This document shows, one piece after another, positions 1 to 10,467 of a stretch of DNA of 64,000 nucleotides (positions are counted from its first letter, which is position 1; each line of letters starts with the position of its first letter). A program made the position numbers and the translations under genes. This DNA is from Litorihabitans aurantiacus (GTDB lineage Bacteria; Actinomycetota; Actinomycetes; Actinomycetales; Beutenbergiaceae): the NCBI RefSeq assembly GCF_030161595.1, contig NZ_BSUM01000001.1:2294001-2358000 (forward strand), given 5' to 3'. A model generated the notes under the pieces. The model saw only the letters and a list, made by a program, of their open reading frames with translations. It had not been told where the DNA came from and searched no databases.

Positions 1-1115
1 GTGAACGTCTCGGGCCCGCGGGCCATCGCCCCGCCGAGCGTCACGGCCGCGAGGGTCTCGACGCCGGGCGCGCCCGAGTGGTTGTCGAGGATGACCTCGT
101 GGTCCTTGAGCGCGGCCGGCCACGGGGCGTGGTCGCTCGAGATGACCGGCACCCGCCCCGCGGCGACGTGCCGCCACAGGCCCTCCCGGTCCGCGCCCTC
201 GCGCAGCGGCGGGTTGATCTTGAGCCGGCCGCGCCGCGTCGCGAGGTCGGCGCTCGTGAAGGTCAGGTAGTGGGGGCAGGTCTCGAACGTGACGTCGGCG
301 CCCTGCTCGCGGTACCAGAGGGCGAGGTCCACGCTGCGGGGCAGCGAGAGGTGGCACAGGTGCAGCGCGCTCCCGGTGGCGGCGGCGATCTCCATCGCGG
401 TCAGCGCGCCGAGCGTCTCCGCGACGGGCGGGCGGGTACGGGTGTGGGCCTGCACGTCCTCCGGGTCGCGGTTGGCCGCCTCCTCGGCGAGCAGGCCCTT
501 GACGACCTCGTTGTTCTCCACGTGGGCGCAGAGCGTGCGCCCCGTGCCGGCGACGGCGGCCGTGACGCTCAGGAGGTCGCGGTCGTCGATGCGCGGGAAC
601 CGGACGGGATCGGTGTCGAAGAGGCTGACCTTGAAGCCGCGCACCCCGTCGTCCGCGAGCGCCTCGGCCCGTCGCCAGCCGCCCCGCGGCTCGAGCGTCC
701 CCAGCAGCGCGACGTCGACGTGCGCCTGGTCCGAGACGAGGTCCTGCTTCGCCCGCAGCCGGTCGACGGTGTTGATCGGCCCGGTGGCGTCGAACGGCAT
801 CTCCACGATCGTCGTGACCCCGCCGGCGGCCGCGCTGCGCGTGGCGGCGCGCAGTCCCTCGTGCGTGTGACTCAGCGAGTGCACGTGGGCGTCCACGACG
901 CCGGGGATCACGCGGTCCTCACCCACGTCGATCCGGCGCGCACCCGTGCGGTCCTCGTGACGGGTCGCCGTGACGCGGCTGATGCGCTCACCCGAGATCC
1001 ACACCTCGCCGGGGCGCCAGGCACCGTCGAGCAGGAGCGTGCCCGCGACGACGAGGGTCGGGTCGGGCGAGGGCGCGGCGACGCCGGACGTCTGCTCGCT
1101 GGGGCCTGTCGGCAC
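1..1115 (-). CDS. Cyclic amidohydrolase (allantoinase/hydantoinase-like), cut by the left edge
   Basis: Metal-dependent hydrolase of the dihydroorotase/allantoinase/dihydropyrimidinase superfamily, which opens cyclic amide rings. 371 codons are visible and the C-terminus lies outside the window. The metal-binding HxH is in VVDAHVHS (H77, H79). GFKVSLF (K162) is where the bridging carboxylated lysine is expected. Further ligand motifs are CAHVENN (about 197), HLCHLS (about 252), ETCPHYLTF (about 278) and SSDHAPW (326-332), the last holding the catalytic aspartate. The GTG start at 1115 follows AGGAGAGG closely. The carboxylated lysine and the PHY motif favour allantoinase or hydantoinase over a PyrC dihydroorotase, but the substrate cannot be fixed. 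The next gene is divergent, so there is no operon context inside the window. Confidence 0.85.
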   Translation of the reverse strand, partial: MPTGPSEQTSGVAAPSPDPTLVVAGTLLLDGAWRPGEVWISGERISRVTATRHEDRTGARRIDVGEDRVIPGVVDAHVHSLSHTHEGLRAATRSAAAGGVTTIVEMPFDATGPINTVDRLRAKQDLVSDQAHVDVALLGTLEPRGGWRRAEALADDGVRGFKVSLFDTDPVRFPRIDDRDLLSVTAAVAGTGRTLCAHVENNEVVKGLLAEEAANRDPEDVQAHTRTRPPVAETLGALTAMEIAAATGSALHLCHLSLPRSVDLALWYREQGADVTFETCPHYLTFTSADLATRRGRLKINPPLREGADREGLWRHVAAGRVPVISSDHAPWPAALKDHEVILDNHSGAPGVETLAAVTLGGAMARGPETF

Positions 1116-1179
1116 GGTCTCACCTCTCCTCGCGCGCGGCTCACGACCCTACGGGGGCCGGGGCCGCACGCCTAGGGCC

Positions 1180-1209
1180 TTCCTGTCCCAGGGCCCCATT
1201 TGATACAAT
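1180..1209 (+). promoter_or_regulatory. Putative promoter of the membrane protein-gntR pair
   Basis: A good -10 box TACAAT (1204-1209) lies 18 bp after a weak -35 TTCCTG (1180-1185). It is 27 bp before the ATG at 1237, with GGGGAGG (1225-1231) as ribosome site. An imperfect inverted repeat, TTGATAC then 8 bp then GTACAA (1200-1220), overlaps the -10. It could be the operator of the GntR regulator encoded downstream. Confidence 0.45.
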
Positions 1210-1236
1210 CATCAGTACAAACCTGGGGAGGCTGAC

Positions 1237-2100
1237 ATGAGCTGGTGGTACTGGATCCCGGTCCTCTCGGTGTTCTGCCTGGCGCGGCTGTGGCGGGCGA
1301 GCGACACGCCCGTGATGTCGGACGTGCTGCGCACCTCCGAGCGCTGGCGGCTGCCGATGACGGCGGTCGCGCACGCCGACGCGGTGCGCCGCACCCGCCG
1401 CATCGCCGTGGGCGAGACGCTCGGCGCCGCCGTCGGCGTGCTGCTCGGAGGCGTGGGCCTCGCGCTCGCCGGTGGCGCTCCCGACTACCCCTACCCGATC
1501 CTGTTCGGGTTCGTCCTCGGGATGACGTTCGGCTCGACGCTGGGTGCGGCCGGCGCCGACCCCGCGCCTCCGGCCGACGCCCGGGTGGCCCACGCCAGGG
1601 ACGTCTCGGTCGACGACCTCCAGCCGCGGTGGCTGACCGCACTGGTCTGGCTGGTCCCGGCCGGCGCTGTGGTGGCCACCGGGGTCGTCACCGCGATCCG
1701 CCCCGACCCGTGGCAGGCGCCGGGCAGCGGGGTCGCCGCGGTGGTCGCCGCCTTCGCCACGGTCGCCGGGCTCGGCCTCTTCGCCATCGTCCGCCACCGG
1801 GCGCTGCGCACCCCGCGAACGGCCCGGACCGACCTGGAGCTCGCCTGGCAGGACGGGTTCGTCGCACGCTCGGTGACGCTGGCCTCCACCGCCGTGCTCG
1901 TCCCCGCCCTGGCGCTCCTCGCGATCGCGATCGTCCCGGACGCCGCGGACGGTGGGCTGCCCTTCGCGGTAGTGATGCTCATCGCGCTCGGGCCGATCCT
2001 CCTGGCCCGTCCGCAGCGGACCTTCCGCCGTCGGCTGTGGGACGATCGCTCGTTCCACCTGACCTCCGAGGACCTCTACCCCGCGCTCCGCGGGACGTGA
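1237..2100 (+). CDS. Polytopic membrane protein of unknown function, linked to a GntR regulator
   Basis: 287 residues with about seven hydrophobic segments: near residues 3-18, 60-80, 83-105, 135-155, 165-185, 212-233 and 240-256. A charged loop lies around 20-55 and a basic C-terminal tail after 257. There is no signal peptide, ATP-binding motif or recognisable catalytic motif. The ATG at 1237 has GGGGAGG six bases upstream. The small GntR regulator at 2129 follows on the same strand after 28 bp, so the two are probably co-transcribed. YtrA-type regulators normally sit beside transport or membrane-stress genes, so a role in the envelope is an inference. I do not recognise the family with confidence. 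Confidence 0.75.
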   Translation: MSWWYWIPVLSVFCLARLWRASDTPVMSDVLRTSERWRLPMTAVAHADAVRRTRRIAVGETLGAAVGVLLGGVGLALAGGAPDYPYPILFGFVLGMTFGSTLGAAGADPAPPADARVAHARDVSVDDLQPRWLTALVWLVPAGAVVATGVVTAIRPDPWQAPGSGVAAVVAAFATVAGLGLFAIVRHRALRTPRTARTDLELAWQDGFVARSVTLASTAVLVPALALLAIAIVPDAADGGLPFAVVMLIALGPILLARPQRTFRRRLWDDRSFHLTSEDLYPALRGT

Positions 2101-2128
2101 GCGACCTCGGCACGAGAGGCGCCTGCGC

Positions 2129-2493
2129 ATGACCGCCGCGATCCGGATCGCCCCCGGCTCCGCCGTCCCCCCGTACGAGCAGATCCGGGCGCAGTACGCC
2201 GCCGCCGTCGCCGACGGCGCGCTCTCCCCGGCACCCGCCTACCGACCGTGCGCCGCCTGGCGCAGGACCTCGGGCTCGCCGTCAACACCGTCGCTCGCGC
2301 CTACCGCGAGCTCGAGGCGGAGGGTCTCGTCGAGACGCGCGGGCGGGCCGGCACCGTGGTGGCGTCGGCGGCGAGCGAGGCCGCACGGGCGGAGCTGGCC
2401 GCGCACGCGATCACCTACCTCACCCACGCCCGCCGCCTCGGTCTCTCCCTCGACGAGGCGACGGCGCTGCTGCGGGACGTCGCCCGCCGCTGA
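2129..2493 (+). CDS. YtrA-type GntR transcriptional regulator, frame broken near 2231
   Basis: Short GntR-family repressor. The first frame gives [20 protein letters not shown], the typical N-terminus in which PPYEQI precedes the winged helix. The second frame gives [19 protein letters not shown] followed by [16 protein letters not shown], the GntR recognition helix and wing. Adding one base to the CCCCGG run at 2228-2233 joins them as [15 protein letters not shown] and gives 121 residues. That is the normal length for YtrA-like proteins, which lack a large ligand-binding domain. The break is probably an undercalled base and not a pseudogene, because both halves match the family closely. It probably autoregulates the membrane gene upstream. 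Confidence 0.8.
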
Positions 2494-2505
2494 GCAGGGG
2501 AGGGA

Positions 2506-2560
2506 CGAGAACGCCGGGTGCTGCTCGGGAGTGGTTCTCGAGCAGCACCCGGCGTTCTCG
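2506..2560. terminator. Bidirectional terminator between gntR and guaB
   Basis: A perfect 22-bp inverted repeat (2506-2527 with 2539-2560) and an 11-nt loop, between the converging ends of the gntR and guaB genes. There is no strong U-tract, as is common in very G+C-rich genomes. Confidence 0.8.
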
Positions 2561-2574
2561 CGGGCGCGCGGGCG

Positions 2575-5106
<2,532 letters not shown>

Positions 5107-5161
5107 TCACGTCGGATCAGTGCTCGCGCAGTCTGACACCGATCGATCTCCTGAGAAAAGA

Positions 5162-5175
5162 TGTGATCGATCACA
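5162..5175. promoter_or_regulatory. Perfect 14-bp palindrome TGTGATCGATCACA in the merR-whiB interval
   Basis: The interval 5095-5385 (291 bp) separates the divergent merR and whiB genes. This palindrome lies about 70 bp upstream of the merR start and about 150 bp upstream of the whiB promoter. Its half-sites TGTGA/TCACA resemble those of the CRP/FNR family, but the centre is 4 bp, not 6. A second GATCGATC occurs at 5141-5148. It is likely an operator for MerR or another dimeric regulator. Confidence 0.45.
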
Positions 5176-5294
5176 GTACAAGACCGTTCACGAAGTGGAC
5201 CTGAAGCGCTAGCGAGCCGCCAGCTCGGCCGCCCTCCAGCGCGGCGTCGCCCTCGCCTCGCGCGAGCACGAGTGCCTGATTCACGTTCGCCCAC

Positions 5295-5337
5295 CTTGTG
5301 AACTGTTCTTGAACCGCTTGTGACTCACTTGTAGTGT
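5295..5337 (+). promoter_or_regulatory. whiB promoter with repeated CTTG motifs
   Basis: -35 TTGAAC (5309-5314), a 17-bp spacer and -10 TAGTGT (5332-5337) make a strong housekeeping-sigma promoter 48 bp before the whiB ATG. CTTGTGA occurs at 5295-5301 and 5317-5323, CTTGAAC at 5308-5314 and CTTGTAG at 5328-5334. Three of the copies are spaced by 22 and 11 bp, about two and one helical turns. Confidence 0.65.
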
Positions 5338-5385
5338 GATCCGCAACACGATCACGGAAGTGCACTGCATCTCGAAGGGGCCGCG

Positions 5386-5676
5386 ATGGCTGAGATCTCC
5401 CGTTTGCCCGGCCCGGTCATGGACCACTGGGAGTGGCAGTACGAGGGAGCCTGTCGCGAGGTCGAGCCGTCCACGTTCTTCCACCCCGAGGGCGAACGCG
5501 GTTCTGCGCGGCGCCGTCGCAGCGAGACCGCCAAGGCCGTCTGCGCCGCCTGCCCCGTGCTCGCGCAGTGCCGCGCCCACGCCCTGGCCGTCAAGGAGCC
5601 GTACGGCGTCTGGGGCGGCCTGTCGGAGGAGGAGCGCACCGCCCTCCTCGGCCGCGTCTACAACCGCGCGGTCTGA
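5386..5676 (+). CDS. WhiB-family iron-sulfur transcription factor
   Basis: 96 residues. The four cysteines expected to hold a [4Fe-4S] cluster are C23, C53, C56 and C62, in the arrangement C...CxxC...C. They are followed by the family turn GVWGG (74-78) and a basic C-terminus. These redox-sensing proteins occur only in actinobacteria and their phages and usually act by binding the housekeeping sigma factor. The neighbourhood guaB / whiB / groES / tsaD matches the mycobacterial whiB3 region, but orthology to a named WhiB cannot be settled from sequence alone. ATG at 5386 follows GAAGGGG. It converges on groES. Confidence 0.92.
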   Translation: MAEISRLPGPVMDHWEWQYEGACREVEPSTFFHPEGERGSARRRRSETAKAVCAACPVLAQCRAHALAVKEPYGVWGGLSEEERTALLGRVYNRAV

Positions 5677-5725
5677 GCGCTCGGGCACGGCTGCCGCCCG
5701 GACGGCGGCCCCACCTCCCCGGACG

Positions 5726-5766
5726 CGCAGGAGCCCCGGTGCGACGTGCGCTCCGGGGCTCCTGCG
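5726..5766. terminator. Bidirectional terminator between whiB and groES
   Basis: A perfect 14-bp stem (5726-5739 with 5753-5766) with a 13-nt loop, between the convergent stops of whiB (5676) and groES (5793). Confidence 0.75.
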
Positions 5767-5792
5767 ACCGGCCGGCTCGTGCCGGCGGGCAG

Positions 5793-6089
5793 CTACTTCG
5801 TGACGACCGCGAGGACGTCGCGCGCGGAGAGGATCAGGTAGTCCTCGCCCGCGTACTTGACCTCGGTACCGCCGTACTTGCTGTAGATGACGACGTCGCC
5901 GACGGCGACGTCGACCGGGATCCGGTTGCCCGAGTCGTCGACGCGACCGGGGCCGACGGAGACGACCTTGCCCTCCTGGGGCTTCTCCTTGGCGCTGTCC
6001 GGCAGCACGAGGCCGAAGGACGTGGTCTGCTCGGCCTCGAGCGTCTGGATGACGATCCGGTCCTCGAGCGGCTTGATGGAGACCGACAC
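5793..6089 (-). CDS. groES: Co-chaperonin GroES (10 kDa)
   Basis: 98 residues from GTG at 6089, preceded by GGGAGG. It begins [14 protein letters not shown] and contains the GroEL-contacting mobile loop ([15 protein letters not shown]) and the conserved VSVGPGR and [20 protein letters not shown] segments. It caps GroEL in ATP-dependent protein folding in the cytoplasm. No groEL follows: the next gene downstream is the convergent whiB, so the chaperonin must be encoded elsewhere. The CIRCE element upstream indicates HrcA-controlled heat induction. Confidence 0.97.
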   Translation of the reverse strand: MSVSIKPLEDRIVIQTLEAEQTTSFGLVLPDSAKEKPQEGKVVSVGPGRVDDSGNRIPVDVAVGDVVIYSKYGGTEVKYAGEDYLILSARDVLAVVTK

Positions 6090-6217
6090 GTCGGACCTCC
6101 CCTTCCGTGGGTGAACGATGCGGTGGACGGCCCCTCCGGACGTCTCCGCCCGCCGTCGCGGGGGTCGAGCGGTGTGTCCGTCGTGACCGGCTCCGGGGCG
6201 TGCCCGGTGCTGCGACC

Positions 6218-6247
6218 ACTGTAGGAAGGCGATTAGCACTCGGTCAA
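6218..6247 (-). promoter_or_regulatory. groES promoter
   Basis: On the minus strand, -35 TTGACC (6242-6247), an 18-bp spacer and -10 TACAGT (6218-6223). The predicted start near 6211 leaves a leader of about 120 nt before the GTG. The -35 box is inside the CIRCE operator, so HrcA binding would block polymerase. Confidence 0.75.
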
Positions 6248-6259
6248 GGCGAGTGCCAG
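6233..6259. promoter_or_regulatory. CIRCE operator (HrcA-binding inverted repeat)
   Basis: TTAGCACTC (6233-6241), 9 bp, then GAGTGCCAG (6251-6259). It matches the consensus TTAGCACTC-N9-GAGTGCTAA at 16 of 18 positions. The left arm is perfect. Confidence 0.9.
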
Positions 6260-6333
6260 CGGGTGAGCGCCGCCCGGCGGCGCGAGCCACCAGGGGTGGC
6301 GGCCGCGGGGCCCTCGTCTGCGAGGATCGGCGC

Positions 6334-7553
6334 GTGGATCCCGCCAGCATCAGACCGCTCGTCGACCCGGCGGGGTGGGCGCTCCTGACCCAGCTCCCGC
6401 CCTACGACCCCGAGCAGGCGCTCGCCCTGGGCAGCGCCCTGCGCGGTACCGGGCTCGACGCCGACCTCGTCGCCGCAGCCCTGACGCAGTCCCGGCTGCG
6501 GGCCCGCGCCGTCGGCAAGTTCGGCGACCTGGCCGCGGACATGCTCTTCACCCCCGACGGGCTGGAGCAGGCGACGCGGCTGAGCGTCGCCGCGCGGCAC
6601 GCGCACCGCTTCCGCACCGCCGGCGCGACCCACGTCGCCGACCTCGGGTGCGGCATCGGGTCGGACGCCATGGCGCTGGCGGGCATGGGGATGCAGGTGC
6701 TCGCCGTCGAGCGGGACGAGGCGACGGCGATGGTCGCCGCGGTGAACCTGCGTCAGCTGCCCGAGGCGAGGGTCGTGACGGGGGACGCGCTCGCCGTCGA
6801 CCTGACCGGGGTCGACGGCGTGTGGGCCGACCCCGCCCGCCGGACCGGTGCCGGGCGCCGGCTGCACGCGCTCGCGGACTACTCCCCCGCCGTCGACCGC
6901 CTGCTCGCCCTGCGCGAGCGGATCCCGAGCCTCGGCCTCAAGCTCGGTCCCGGACTCGCGCACGCCGACATCCCGGGTGACGCGCACGCGCAGTGGCTGA
7001 GCGTCGCCGGCGACGTGCTCGAGGCCGACCTGTGGTTCGGACCGCTCGCGCCCGAGGGGCCCGGCCGCTCGGCGCTCGTGCTGGACGCGGCCGGGACCGG
7101 CCACGTCCTCGGCGAGGCCGGCGACCCGTCCGCGCCGGTCGAGCAGGCCGAGGCGGGGCGCTCGGCGCGCACCTCTACGAGCCGGACGGCGCCGTCATCC
7201 GCGCCGGCCTCGTGGCGCGGCTCGCGCGCGACCTCGGCGGCCACCTGCTCGACCCGAGCATCGCGTACGTGACCGCGCCGACGCTGACCGCGACCCCGTT
7301 CGCGACGCCGTTCCGCGTGCTCGACGACATGCCGTTCTCGCTCAAGCGCCTGCGCACCTACCTGCGGGAGCGCGACGTCGGCACGCTCGAGATCAAGAAG
7401 CGGGGGTCCGCGCTCGACCCGGCGCGGCTCCGCACCCAGCTCGCGCCGCGCGGCCGCGCGTCTGCCACGATCGTGCTGACGCGCATCGCCGGGGCGCCGC
7501 GCGTGCTCGTCGTCGAACGGCCGTCCCCGACCGCACCACCGAAGGAGTCCTGA
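6334..7553 (+). CDS. Class I SAM-dependent methyltransferase with THUMP-like C-terminal domain, frame broken near 7156
   Basis: The N-terminal part has the SAM-binding motif [17 protein letters not shown] (about 100-117), the acidic strand-2 end VLAVERDE, and a WADPARR motif at the catalytic position, as in RNA or small-molecule methyltransferases. The C-terminal part ([20 protein letters not shown], then [10 protein letters not shown] and [10 protein letters not shown]) is typical of the THUMP-like domain that follows this methyltransferase. The two parts lie in different frames. Adding one base to the G4 run at 7155-7158 joins them as [13 protein letters not shown], about 406 residues. GTG at 6334 was chosen because homology starts there. 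The stop overlaps the next ATG (TGATG), so it is co-translated with the ligase that follows. Substrate unknown. Confidence 0.82.
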
Positions 7554-8700
7554 TGGCGGCACCCCGCGAGATCCCGTTCGCGACGTCGCGTCGCGGCACG
7601 ATCGGGCTGGAGTGGGAGCTCGCGCTGGTCGACGTCGACTCCGGCGACCTGCGCCAGGTCGCCGAGGTGGTGCTCGACGCCGTGCGCCCGGCCGACGGCG
7701 GGGAGCACCCGCACATCAAGCAGGAGCTCCTGCTCAACACCATCGAGATCATCTCCGGCGTGGGCGAGAGCGTGGGCGACGCGGCCGCCGACCTCGAGCA
7801 CGCCATCGCCCAGGTCCGCACCGTGACGGATCCGCTGCGCGTGGAGCTCATGTGCGCGGGCACGCACCCGTTCGCCCGGTGGAACCAGCAGAAGGTCACC
7901 AACAAGCAGCGCTACGCCACCCTCATCGACCGCACGCAGTGGTGGGGCCGGCAGATGCTCATCTACGGCGTGCACGTGCACGTGGGCGTCGAGGACCGCG
8001 AGAAGGTCATGCCGATCGTCCGCGCGATGACGACGCTGCTGCCGCACCTGCAGTCGTTCTCGGCGTCGTCGCCGTTCTGGGGCGGGGAGGACACCGGCTA
8101 CGCCTCGAACCGGGCGCTGATGTTCCAGCAGCTTCCGACGGCGGGGCTGCCGTTCGACCTCGCGACCTGGCCGCAGCTCGAGCAGTACGCGGGCGACATG
8201 CTCCACACCGGCGTCATCGACGCCTTCGACGAGGTGCGCTGGGACATCCGGCCCGCTCCCCACCTCGGGACGATCGAGGTCCGGGTGAGCGACGGGACGC
8301 CGTCGATCCTCGAGCTGCGCGCGCTGGCCGCGTTCGTGCACTGCGCGATCGAGCACTTCTCCACGATGCTCGACGACGGGCGCGAGCTGCCGGTGATGCC
8401 GCCGTGGTTCCACCAGGAGAACAAGTGGCGCTCGGCGCGCTACGGCATGGACGCGATCATCATCCTGAACGCCGAGGGCGACGAGGAGCTGGTGACCGAC
8501 GCGGTCTCGCGGTGGATCGACGACCTCGCCCCCGTCGCCGACCGGATCGGGTGCCGGGCCGACCTGGAGAACCTGCGGGTCATCGCGCGCCGGGGTGCCT
8601 CCTACCAGCGTCAGCGCGCGGTGGCGCGGCGCTCGGGCGGGGCGCTGGACGCCGTCGTGAGCTCGCTCGTGCGGGAGATGCGCGCCGGCACCCCCTCTAG
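7553..8700 (+). CDS. Glutamate-cysteine ligase-like carboxylate-amine ligase (GCS2/YbdK family)
   Basis: The ATP-grasp-like GCS2 fold is shown by TIGLEWELALVD near the N-terminus, IKQELLLNTIEI, MCAGTHPFARW, YGVHVHVGVEDRE, WDIRPAPHLGTIEVR and the C-terminal RGASYQRQR. Members ligate glutamate to cysteine or another amine. Actinobacteria generally make mycothiol, so the physiological substrate is uncertain. The raw frame lacks a stop and runs on over the neighbouring tsaD antisense. Adding one base to the C5 run at 8691-8695 ends the protein at TAG 8698-8700 (382 residues), just before the converging tsaD stop at 8711. It overlaps the methyltransferase stop by one base. Confidence 0.88.
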
Positions 8701-8710
8701 CCCTCGCGGG

Positions 8711-9754
8711 TCAGACGGAGACGAGGGAGAGCGGCATCGAGGAGTCGACCGCCAGGTCGAGCGGCGACGGCGCGACCCCCGCCCGCACCACGGCCGAGCC
8801 GAGCGCGGCGATCATCGCGCCGTTGTCGGTGCAGTACCGGATCGGCGGGATGCGCACCTGCACCCCCGCCGCCGCGCAGCGCTCGGCCGCGAGCTCGCGC
8901 AGCCGCGAGTTGGCCGAGAAGCCCCCGCCGATCACGAGCGTCGACACGTCGTGCTCGGCGCACGCGCGCAGCGTCTTGGTGACCAGCACGTCGGCGACGG
9001 CCTCGGAGAACGACGCCGCGACGTCGGCGGGCGAGTACTCCTCCCCCGCGTCGGCGCGGCCCTCGAGATAGCGGGCCACCGCCGTCTTGAGGCCGGAGAA
9101 CGAGAAGTCGTACGGGTGCCGCGCGAGCTCGCGCCCCTTGGACAGCCCCCGCGGGAACGGGATCGCCGTCGGGTCGCCCTGCTTCGCGAGCCAGTCGACG
9201 TGCGGCCCGCCCGGGTAGGGCAGCCCAAGCAGGCGCCCCACCTTGTCGAACGCCTCGCCCGCGGCGTCGTCGAGCGTCTGGCCGAGCTCGGTGACGTCGG
9301 TCGCGATGTCGCCCACCAGCAGGAGCGAGGAGTGCCCGCCCGAGACCACCAGCGCGAGGAACCGCTCCGGGAACGCGCCGTGCACCAGCTCGTCGACGGC
9401 AGCGTGCCCGACCACGTGGTTGACGCCGTACAGCGGCACGCCCAGCCCGAGCGCGAGCGCCTTGGCGCCGGCGGTCCCCACGGTCAGCGACCCCACCAGC
9501 CCGGGCCCCGAGGCGACGGCGACGGCGTCGACGTCCGCCAGCGTCACCCCGGCCGCATCCAGCGCCGCACCGATCGTGGGACGCAGCGCCTCCAGGTGCG
9601 CGCGCGAGGCGACCTCCGGCACGATGCCGCCGTAGCGCGCGTGCTCGTCCATCGAGGACGCGGTCACGTCGGCCAGCAGCTCGCGGCCGCGCACGAGGGC
9701 GACACCGGTCTCGTCGCAGGTGGACTCGATGCCCAGCACCAGGGGTTCGCTCAC
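8711..9754 (-). CDS. tsaD: tRNA t6A37 threonylcarbamoyltransferase subunit TsaD
   Basis: 347 residues from GTG at 9754. It transfers threonylcarbamoyl from TC-AMP to A37 of ANN-decoding tRNAs, working with TsaB and TsaE, which are encoded at 11898-13174. Evidence: [15 protein letters not shown] at the N-terminus, the iron-binding [11 protein letters not shown] histidines, [29 protein letters not shown], and the C-terminal [12 protein letters not shown] and [10 protein letters not shown] of the ASKHA fold. A nitroreductase and the RimI-sulfurtransferase gene separate it from tsaB. The -10 box 8 nt upstream suggests a leaderless mRNA. Confidence 0.96.
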   Translation of the reverse strand: MSEPLVLGIESTCDETGVALVRGRELLADVTASSMDEHARYGGIVPEVASRAHLEALRPTIGAALDAAGVTLADVDAVAVASGPGLVGSLTVGTAGAKALALGLGVPLYGVNHVVGHAAVDELVHGAFPERFLALVVSGGHSSLLLVGDIATDVTELGQTLDDAAGEAFDKVGRLLGLPYPGGPHVDWLAKQGDPTAIPFPRGLSKGRELARHPYDFSFSGLKTAVARYLEGRADAGEEYSPADVAASFSEAVADVLVTKTLRACAEHDVSTLVIGGGFSANSRLRELAAERCAAAGVQVRIPPIRYCTDNGAMIAALGSAVVRAGVAPSPLDLAVDSSMPLSLVSV

Positions 9755-9762
9755 GGCGAGTC

Positions 9763-9768
9763 AGCCTA
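9763..9768 (-). promoter_or_regulatory. -10 box of a leaderless tsaD transcript
   Basis: TAGGCT on the minus strand ends 8 nt before the GTG at 9754, so transcription should start at or next to the start codon. No ribosome site is visible. Confidence 0.5.
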
Positions 9769-9833
9769 CTCGCCGCGCTCCCGCACCCCGGGTGCGTGAT
9801 CACGGTCACGCCGGGGAACGCCCACCCCTCGCG

Positions 9834-9849
9834 GGTTGTTGCGACAACC
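9834..9849. promoter_or_regulatory. Inverted repeat GGTTGT-TGCG-ACAACC abutting a start codon
   Basis: The 16-bp palindrome ends one base before the ATG at 9850 of the nitroreductase gene. It occupies the ribosome-binding position, so a bound repressor or an RNA hairpin could control the gene. GTGATCAC-GGTCAC occurs upstream at 9796-9809 in the short divergent interval shared with tsaD. Confidence 0.45.
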
Positions 9850-10464
9850 ATGACCACCACCACGCTCGCACCCGCCCTGGACGACGCCGCGCTCGACCTC
9901 CTCTTCCACGAGGCACGCTCGGTCCACACGTTCGCCGAGGGCGCGGTCGACCCCGCGGAGATCACCGCCGCCTACGAGACGCTGCGCTGGGCGCCGACGG
10001 CGATGAACATCTCCCCGCTGCGCCTCACCGTGGTCCCGGTTGGCGCGCCGCGCGAGCGCCTCGCCCGTCACATGGCCGAGGGCAACCGGGCCAAGACCCT
10101 CGCGGCTCCCCTGACGGTCGTGGCCGCGACCGACCCCGGCTTCCACACCCGGCTCGACACGCTCGCCCCCACGCGCACCGGGCTCGCCGAGCGGCTCGAG
10201 ACGCAGCCCGAGCAGCGCGCGGAGATGGCCCGCACCAACGGGCTCCTGCAGGTCGGGTACCTGCTGCTCGCGCTGCGTGCCCGCGGTCTCGCCGTCGGGC
10301 CGATGGGCGGGTTCGACGCCGACGCGCTCGACGCCGACCTGCACGCCGCGTCCGGCTGGCGCTCGCTCCTGGTCGTCAACGTCGGCCGCGCCGCCGCTCC
10401 GGACGGGACGCACCCGCGCGCGGGCCGTCTGAGCGCGGACGACGTCGTCGTCACGCTCGGCTGA
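9850..10464 (+). CDS. Nitroreductase-family protein (RutE-like, malonic semialdehyde reductase type)
   Basis: 204 residues from ATG at 9850. The FMN-binding nitroreductase pattern is visible: LDLLFHEARSVHTFAEG near the N-terminus, LRWAPTAMNISPLRLTVVP (the RxxPTxxNxxP-like segment of RutE proteins), then GLLQVGYLLLALRARGLAVG and PMGGFDADALDADLH. RutE reduces malonic semialdehyde in pyrimidine-ring degradation, but other members reduce nitro or quinone compounds, so the substrate is unproven. An in-frame GTG at 9796 would add 18 unsupported residues. The gene lies alone on the plus strand, divergent from tsaD and convergent with the sulfurtransferase. A palindrome overlaps its ribosome-binding region. 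Confidence 0.85.
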   Translation: MTTTTLAPALDDAALDLLFHEARSVHTFAEGAVDPAEITAAYETLRWAPTAMNISPLRLTVVPVGAPRERLARHMAEGNRAKTLAAPLTVVAATDPGFHTRLDTLAPTRTGLAERLETQPEQRAEMARTNGLLQVGYLLLALRARGLAVGPMGGFDADALDADLHAASGWRSLLVVNVGRAAAPDGTHPRAGRLSADDVVVTLG

Positions 10465-10467
10465 GCG

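Noticed and set aside
5162-5175. CRP/FNR binding site
   Set aside because: CRP needs TGTGA-N6-TCACA; this has a 4-bp centre. It is kept only as an unassigned palindrome.
7553-9799. GCS2 ligase with a 365-residue C-terminal extension
   Set aside because: The extension is the complement of tsaD. One base at 8691-8695 restores a stop before tsaD.
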